Of a stretch of 64,000 nt of DNA, positions 57,865 to 64,000 are shown piece by piece (within the stretch, counting starts at the first letter, position 1; every line of letters begins with the position of its first letter). The notes under the pieces were generated by a model, which was not told where the DNA came from, did no database searches, and saw nothing but the letters and a program-made list of their open reading frames with translations. This DNA is from Podocnemis expansa (Eukaryota > Chordata > Testudines > Podocnemididae). The stretch covers positions 254,084 to 318,083 of the forward strand of contig ML682001.1 of the NCBI GenBank assembly GCA_007922195.1, given 5' to 3'. The position numbers were made by a program, and so were the translations under genes.

Positions 57865-58437
57865 TTAGGGGGATGAAATGGAGTCGTCATCTCGACGAGA
57901 GGGGAGAGGAGGAGGGGGGACACAGGCCCACCCTGCTCCACTGTGTTCCCAGCCCAGGGCCCTAACTGCAGGCATACCTTCAGGTGGCGGGGTCAGCAGG
58001 GTCCCAGCCGCAACACACTGACCCCGTACGGGGTAAACTCCCCCTGGGCTACTGCCCTCCTCCTCTCCCATCAGTATCTGGTCAATGCTTCCCTCAGCAT
58101 CCTCAGGGTACTCACTGAGGGGCACTGAGTAGAGGCCTTCCCAGACATCAGGGGGCGGCAGGTCCAGAAGTTCAGTGTCAATGACCATCTCCTCTGGGGG
58201 TGGTTCCAGTGGCCCCCCTTGGTCAGGGGCAAGGGGCAGTTCCTCCAGGTCCACCCCTGCGGGGGGATCCACGTCAGGTGGCACAAGGGGCAGTTCCTCC
58301 AGGTCCTCTCCGACAGGTGGGGAGGCCAGCCCCCGGTATTCCAGATCCTCACAGTCAGTTGGGGGGCGCCACAGTTTGGGTGGCCACGGCTTGTCCCCCT
58401 CCCGGGGCAGGGGATCTTCCCACTGGTTACCCGCCAT
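57865..58437 (-). CDS. hypothetical acidic proline-rich ORF in LTR-like unit, 190 aa
   Basis: An open frame of 190 codons starting ATGGCGGGTAACC about 150 bp downstream of the TATA box. It is acidic and proline-rich with repeated phrases EDLEELPLVPPDVDPP and VDLEELPLAPDQGGP, then EEMVIDTELLDLPPPDVWEG and GEEEGSSPGG. No catalytic or binding motif is visible. The related unit at 19.1-19.5 kb has a diverged counterpart with DLDELPL and LEELSLAEDL, which suggests the phrase is an old part of the element rather than a chance frame. The start fits an upstream ATG alternative at 58,457 only in another frame. It could be a retroelement leader or gag-like N-terminus; no function is assigned. Confidence 0.35.
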   Translation of the reverse strand: MAGNQWEDPLPREGDKPWPPKLWRPPTDCEDLEYRGLASPPVGEDLEELPLVPPDVDPPAGVDLEELPLAPDQGGPLEPPPEEMVIDTELLDLPPPDVWEGLYSVPLSEYPEDAEGSIDQILMGEEEGSSPGGVYPVRGQCVAAGTLLTPPPEGMPAVRALGWEHSGAGWACVPPPPLPSRRDDDSISSP

Positions 58438-58586
58438 GGGAGGCCCAAGCCAGCCATCTCGGTAGAAGGCTCGAGGGCGGCGGGCAGACCCAGTCCTCTT
58501 CAGCCAGCGGAAGGGCTGAGGCTGAGGAGCCTGGCCAGAGCCATCCTTCTCTGGCAGTCAGGCCTGAACTGAGCTCCTCTGCCTGC

Positions 58587-58594
58587 CTTTTATA
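58587..58594 (-). promoter_or_regulatory. TATA box of LTR-like unit
   Basis: TATAAAAG on the minus strand (context ggaagTATAAAAGgcag), followed by GAGCTCAGTT about 20 bp downstream. The arrangement is identical to that at 19,615-19,622. Confidence 0.55.
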
Positions 58595-58904
58595 CTTCCT
58601 GCCCCGCCTCTTCCCCTCCTGCTTGATTGGCAGGTTTGTGGGGGCAGCCATCGTGGCTCCTGCAGGGGCAGCCATCTTGGTTCCTCCTTACACCAACTCT
58701 AACTGCACTTCCTAGTGTCAGAGACTCCCCTGTTTCATCTGGCTCAAGCAATTCCAGGTCCTCTGCCGGGAGCATTCGTCTCCATCCACCTCGTCTCACA
58801 GCACTTAGGGCAGCAGGACTCAGCCCAGCAGATGCATTCCCACCTCCCGTTCCTCTCTCTCTCTCTTTGTCTCTCTCGGCTTGTCTGGAATGAGCTTTCC
58901 TCAC

Positions 58905-58992
58905 AGCCAGGTAGATAGAGAAGGTGGGAGAGGTGATATCTGTCATTGGACCATCTTATCTCGCTAATATCTTGGGACCAACTCAGAGCCCA
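58905..58992 (-). mobile_element. MITE-like repeat fragment, partner of 42,844-42,960
   Basis: Contains gaaggtgggagaggtgatat, then ctgtcattggaccatcttat and atcttgggaccaact. The last word is the inverted counterpart of the 'ttggtcccaggat' terminus at 42.85 kb. Confidence 0.55.
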
Positions 58993-59583
58993 CTAGACTG
59001 CATTCACCTAGGCTGTGACTATTATTGCTTGCCTGCTCTCTACACCAAAACCTGTCCTGGATGCTGCTGTCTCTCTTTTCACACAGACATGGCAGTGCAA
59101 CCACCAGATTTCTATCCTCAACTTTACTGCCTCCTCCCATTCATTTCACCAGCCAGTGCAGGAAATCAGCGAATCCACCCCTGGTCCTGAGAAGTGTATA
59201 TTCTCCTTCTGTGAGAACAGAAGAGCAAGGGGCTTTCTTGTGCAGAAGATGATCCTGAACATCAGGAACTGATTTTTCTGATGCAGTGGTGGTATTCAGT
59301 CAGAATGTCACCCACTCTGTTTGATGTAGGGTCTTTCCACATCACTCACCTGGGGCTCTGAACATTTCCCAGGCTATTAGTTCACATCGCTAACATTTGT
59401 CATGTATGATTCTTTTTCTCTAACCAAGTGGAAAACTGCTTAGACTCTAAAACAAGATGGAAATGTTTGGGTCTAAATCAGCGCTGGTTCTACCGTAAGG
59501 CCAGAGAAAGGAGTGGCTTGGAGTGAAAGTTGCTTAAAGCAATGTTCATGCAGCCTGTTATACAGTATCAGCATTGCAACAAA

Positions 59584-59888
59584 AAAAGCAAGGAGTCGTG
59601 TGGCACTTAAAGACTAACAAATTTATTTATTGCATGAGCTTTTGTGGGAGAAAATCCCACTTTGTTAGACCATCTGAAGAGGGGGAACTTACAGAATGGG
59701 ATGAAAATAAATAAAAATAAATGCCCTTTATTTTCATCCCATTCTGTAAATTTCCCATCTGACGAGGTGGGATTTTTCTCTTATGAAAGCTCATGAGATA
59801 AATAAATCTGTTAGTCTTTAAGTGCTACAAGCCTCCTTGCTTTTTTTCTTTTCTTTACTAGACTAACCCGGCCACACCTTTGGAACAG
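59584..59888. mobile_element. foldback repeat, left end truncated, 9-bp target duplication
   Basis: The left arm begins inside the family at gcaaggagtcgtgtggcact. The right arm runs to the complete end (gactaacccggccacacctt, tggaac). An exact 9-bp repeat TGCAACAAA flanks it at 59,575-59,583 and 59,889-59,897. The arms share cttaaagactaacaaattta and catgagcttttgtgggagaa. Confidence 0.85.
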
Positions 59889-59897
59889 TGCAACAAA

Positions 59898-61428
59898 GGT
59901 GAGTCATTAGGACTAACAATGAGGTGCTAATTGCTGTTCAAACAACCTCTGTCTCCCCTCTGAGTCAGTATCTCTTTGGGCTTCTTTCATTCATATGAAA
60001 AGGACTGAGGTCACTGGCAAGCAACCTTTGTGTTTTTTATCAATAGACCCAATAAAGAAAAGAGACTGTGAACATCCCCTTATTCCACCATTTCTTGGAT
60101 ATGGAGATTGCAGTTATTTTTGCAAATTAGGACTTGCCTTTTTTTTCAGTGGGTTGAGAATCCACTTGCTTGCAGCAAAAGTTATAACTTCTAGATTTTA
60201 ATAAAAACTCCAGAGATTTTTTTGACTTTTAAAAAGAGAAAAGCACACTGTTCTAGTAGGAGCCTGTGTTAGAAAGTATGGTATTTTTTTCTACAATTAG
60301 AAAGCCTAAGTAACAGAATAAAATCCAACTCAGGGATGGATCTGCTAGAAGAAGAAGTTATAACAAGGCCCCAATCTGAAGAGGGTAGTGGATAGCCCCA
60401 TTTTGTTGCTGCCTTATGCACACTGACAGCAACAGGGGGCACCAGACCAAGCAGAGAGGCTACCACCCCTCCAGTCATAATATTGTGGACAATTGTGGGT
60501 TCATGAAAACTCATGCAGACTCAGGGAGCAGATGAAGTGCAGGGGTGAAAGTGGAACCTAGGGGGGCTGCTTGTATTGGACAGTGGAGAAGGGACCAGGA
60601 CCTGGATGGACTTGGACAGGCTGAGCGGCAGACAGGATCTTTCAGGACCTTTCTTTCCAGGCTGGCATTGGCTCTCTTCTCCTTCCTCTGTCTCAGTACT
60701 TCCATCTCATTTCTCCACCCAGTCACCCCACCACCACCACCATTTGCAAGGAGCCCCCATACACACACTCCCGGCTACTACATGCAATTTTAGAGACTCG
60801 AAATACTTCCTGATCTGAGACAGGAGTATGGCATGTGGGATCACCCTCTGCATGTTCCATGTAAGTGATCTCAGATTTGATTTGTAGATTTCAGAGATGC
60901 AATAGAAGCCTCGAGAGAGGATGAAAGCCATGAGGGATTGCTACCACCCCCAACCGCCCCCCACCCCCGCAGCCATGGTCACTGTTCAGTTTTCTGGTGG
61001 CAGCCGCTTTTTTTCAGTGGAGGGTCGCCACGTGGCAGAGGGTTCCAGAGCTAGGTCCTGAAGAAAAAAGTTTGACAATCACTGGCTTAAGGGCAGCTGA
61101 GAAACCAGACCCTGCATTCCTGTTCTGCCCCTCCCTACTGTGAGCCAGCAACTCTGGTCTGGTCTTGGGGGTGAGCTCCGCTCTCTCACCCTGCCTCTGG
61201 GCTGGCCCATCCCACCCCAAGGGTGAAGCTGGACCAGAGCGAAGGCTGGGTTCCGCCTCCCGGGGGGGCACTAAAGCAAAAGCTGGCGTCGGGTGCCACA
61301 GCCCCTTGAGCCAACCCTAGTCTACATGGAGTGTTTTGCGTGTTTTCTTACTGAAGACACATCAAGAAAATGCACCTTGCACTTGGAATGGATACTGACA
61401 AGGTATACGGCAGCTCTGGGGCTCTATG
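59898..61428. other. no supported feature
   Basis: About 1.5 kb. A short (CCA)n run lies at about 60,726-60,740 and a C-rich tract near 60,950. Overlapping frames at 60,511-60,818 are on both strands and unassigned. Confidence 0.45.
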
Positions 61429-61839
61429 GCTGTGTTCAGACGAGAGTTTTATTTCAAAACAACAGCCATTGTTTTGAAATAAAATTTCTTATGTCCACAC
61501 AATGGGACCCGTTGTTTCGAAATAACGGCTGTTATTTTGAAACAGTAAGACCTCACTTGAAATCAAAATAGCCGTTGTTTCAAAATGGCTGTTTCAAAAC
61601 AACAGCGTTCAGACACATTGTTTCGAAACGACACCATTGTTTCGAAACAACATGTCCAAACGGCCTTATTTCGAAATAACCATTTTGAAATAACAGCTGT
61701 TTTGATAGCAGGCTTTCCCTTAATTTGAATTAACATTTTCTTAATTCGAATTAACTTATTTCAAAATAAAGACTTTATTTCAAAATAACTCATTTCAAAA
61801 TAACTTATTTTGAAGTAACAGTTTATGTGTGAACATAGC
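61429..61839. mobile_element. palindrome-array MITE, subfamily B (copy 2)
   Basis: A 411-bp element with ends GCTGTGTTCAGACGAG and ATGTGTGAACATAGC and an exact 5-bp duplication CTATG (61,424-61,428 and 61,840-61,844). The array has TTATTTCGAAATAA intact at 61,666-61,679, several TTTCGAAA cores, and decayed forms with CA or TG. It is oriented opposite to the copy at 5,010. Confidence 0.88.
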
Positions 61840-62172
61840 CTATGGGAATTCGTTTCACTACCTCGGACCATTTTCTGTAATGCTCAACATCCTGCGTGTG
61901 CAGTCCTTTGAAAGGCAGGATGCTCAAATGGCTAGAACATTTAGCCTGTTGTATGGGAGACCTGCATTTGAGGCACTACTCAGCCACATACTTCCTTGTG
62001 ATCTTGGGTGACTCGCTTATTCTTGCTACATCTTTGTTCCTGTTTGTAAATTTCACTGTGCGAGAGGAGTGAAGTTGTTGACTGCAGCTCTCCTCTCAGA
62101 GCTAGAGGTGACTTTTCCTAGATCTGGAAGGCCAGGACTGAGATTCTGAACTTGATGCAATATATCATAGGG

Positions 62173-62383
62173 CAGCATTTCCCAAACAGTGTTCCATGGC
62201 ACGCGGGTGTGCCTGCTGGCCTGAACAGCTGTGCCATGGAAATTTTTTTGAAAAATGACTCCAAGAGTTCTGGATGGGCTTATGAATATTCATGAGGTCA
62301 TCTGGCGACTATATGGTGGTGTGCCTCAAAGTAATTAAAGGTATCCAGGTGTGTCGCAGCAGAGAAGAGGTTGGGAACCACTG
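62173..62383. mobile_element. non-autonomous hAT element, 211 bp
   Basis: The ends CAGCATTTCCCAAACAG and GGTTGGGAACCACTG are inverted. The flanking 8-mers TCATAGGG and TTACAGGG agree at 6 of 8 positions. The body carries gttccatggcacgcgggtgt. Confidence 0.83.
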
Positions 62384-64000
62384 TTACAGGGAACATACTG
62401 AGCTTCAGAGTATAGCTTTCAAAATTCACTGAGTGGGAGTTGGAGGTGCTCTGCAGCCCTGGAAAATTTGAGCTGTAGTGTACTGGGAGTCATGCAATTC
62501 AGGCTGCCTATTCCCTTCATAAGTCCTGTAGTGAGGCTACGGAGCTGTGGTGTCATTCAAAGAAAGGAAATTAACTCTCTCTGCCAACCTCTAACTGGGA
62601 TCTCTTTCTAGCATATTCTGAGTGCAAAAAAATACCAGCACTCCTAATGTTGGCTGTCATGGGACCATAGGCCCTTCCTCAAGCACATTCCTTCTACTAT
62701 ACCAGTTTATCACGTTAGACTCCTTATAGGGAGTAGTCCTAGGAGCTCTTGCTACAGATGCAACACTCCAGAGTCTTCTTGTGATTTAATGCCAATGTGC
62801 TTTTGAGTCATGGTGACCAGCAAGGGGAAACTGCAACCCTCAAGCAAAGCTACAAATTTCATCTTCATGACCTCTAAACGGGTGTGTGGGGGGAGTTGTT
62901 TAACTGGAAACACACACACAGCTTTGTTTTCACAGAGAAAAATTCTGAGAATCCTCAGATCTTTCCTGCTGCTGCTCCCTTCTTGCCATCTTCATTATGA
63001 CTCATTCAGCAAAGCACTGTTCCAGCGCACCGCACAAACAAGTGAAAGGCCCCCTGCTCCGCAGCATGACCTCCATCTGTTTCTTCCCAGCATGAATTCA
63101 GCCCACTCATCTCTTCCCACATGCTCTTCGTCTTGTAGAGCTTTTGAATCAGTCAATGGCCAATTATTCACCAATGAGCATCTTTTCTGTGGTTCACCCA
63201 CTGTTTCCTCTATTAAGAAAACTGTAAAATACACTTGCTATTTAGCATGTGTTCTTCCTGAAGTATTTTTCGTAGCTGAACTTGGCGCCAGTGTAAGTGG
63301 TCTGTGTGGCTCTCCCCCAGCTCAGCCAGTTTAAAGGTGGGGCACTTTATTTGCATGAACACCGTTAGATGCTCAGCACAGTCATACTGGGTCTGCATAA
63401 GCCCACCTAGGCACTGAGCATGATGGGAAATGGTCAGTTTGGCTGGTACTGGGTCACAGATCACTTTTGCATTAACTGCAAGAGGAATGAAATGTTGTCC
63501 TCTGACTGCATGAACAAATGGCAGCCTAGTCTGATGAAAGACTCAATCTCATTGGATCAGAACTGCACAAAGGTGGTAGATGGCTGCTAGGGCACTGTGA
63601 AAGCAAGCAGGGAGGGGAGGCTGCATTAGCCCTGAGTGAGGGTTACCTCAGGCATAGACTGTCCTGTAGAATGGTGTTTCGCAAGGGTTTATTGAAGGTA
63701 GAGGGAGGCATTGCCTTCCCGGATTGGCTGCTCTCTCCATCCCGAAGTCAGGAGCAAATCCTGGCTGGGATCCAGAACCACAGTGGTGGCCCCGAGTCCT
63801 GGCTGAGGCCCACTACTGCCTTAGTGGTGTGGCAGCTGCTATCTGCTTCTTCTGGCAGGATCCAGCCATGGGCAGGGACCCAGTGATGCTTCCGGTGATG
63901 GGATCTGGCAATCTCCAAAATCCACGTATGGTGTTTGAAAGGTTATATTGTTAATAGAAAACATATAGGTGCCATTTTGAATGAAAAGCACAGCAGTGAT
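62384..64000. other. no supported gene
   Basis: Unique-looking sequence. The 174-codon plus frame at 62,810-63,334 is the longest open frame here but is Ser/Cys/Leu-rich without a recognised domain or convincing splice or promoter context. Confidence 0.4.

Larger units (their letters stand above)
57600..58720 (-). mobile_element. LTR-like unit with TATA box and acidic ORF (copy 2)
   Basis: GC-rich, distinct from both flanks. On the minus strand a TATA box (58,587-58,594) is followed by GAGCTCAGTTCAGG and then an ORF from 58,437. The promoter segment matches 19,600-19,640. Borders are approximate and no primer-binding site or partner LTR was identified. Confidence 0.5.

Noticed and set aside
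62810..63334. 174-codon plus-strand frame
   Set aside because: No domain, no convincing signal peptide or splice context, and the antisense strand is also partly open. I treat it as chance.
1..64000. tRNA, rRNA or other structured RNA genes
   Set aside because: No cloverleaf-compatible A/B box pair with acceptor stem, and no rRNA-like sequence, was found. MIR-like tRNA heads belong to SINEs.

Overview
This looks like non-coding nuclear DNA from a sauropsid. A turtle is the best fit and a crocodilian is possible. I infer this from the mix of repeats: a nearly full-length CR1 LINE with an esterase-type ORF1, older CR1/L3-like relics, MIR-like SINEs, a decayed DIRS-type (inverted-repeat) retroelement and many short hAT-type elements with 8-bp target duplications. 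No complete host protein gene, tRNA or rRNA gene could be supported. Almost all longer open frames are chance frames in GC-rich repeats or pieces of transposon genes.

Layout. 1-5,520: a CR1-like relic, a hairpin repeat, a MIR-like SINE split by a palindrome-array element, and two more such elements around a GC-rich block. 5,520-10,920: mostly featureless, with one hAT element and a C-rich unit carrying another palindrome-array element. 10,921-13,730: a nested cluster containing a palindrome-array element, hAT elements and a two-exon Myb/SANT-like pseudogene. 13,730-26,100: mostly unique AT-rich DNA with hAT elements at 17.2, 21.2, 21.7 and 23.6 kb and an LTR-like unit at 18.8-19.8 kb. 26,116-31,700: a CR1 fragment, a GC-rich hAT element running into a 400-N gap, then the large CR1 on the minus strand. 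31,709-37,147: the DIRS-like element, inserted beside the CR1 5' region. 37,150-42,560: older LINE remains invaded by hAT elements. 42,560-64,000: sparse repeats, an LTR-like solo unit (48.4 kb), an LTR-like unit with an acidic ORF (57.6-58.7 kb), and foldback and palindrome-array elements.

The strongest signal is a set of short elements built as arrays of 14-bp palindromes. Three sequence subfamilies (A at about 2.7, 3.3, 8.6 and 10.9 kb; B at 5.0 and 61.4 kb; C at 54.9 kb) all reduce to one unit, TTA-NN-TCGA-NN-TAA, usually decayed at its central CpG. They share related ends (G[CGT]T[AG]TGTC.ACAC) and 5-bp target duplications, which are exact or near-exact in four copies. One copy sits in the tail of a MIR-like SINE, so its borders can be read directly.

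The transposon genes seen are inactive. CR1 ORF1 keeps its GDSL esterase residues but has two stops. CR1 ORF2 has frameshifts and has lost Asp residues in both catalytic reverse-transcriptase motifs. The DIRS gag-like frame has several stops. A possible 48-bp host exon with good splice sites at 45,187-45,234 (minus) is the only hint of a host gene.
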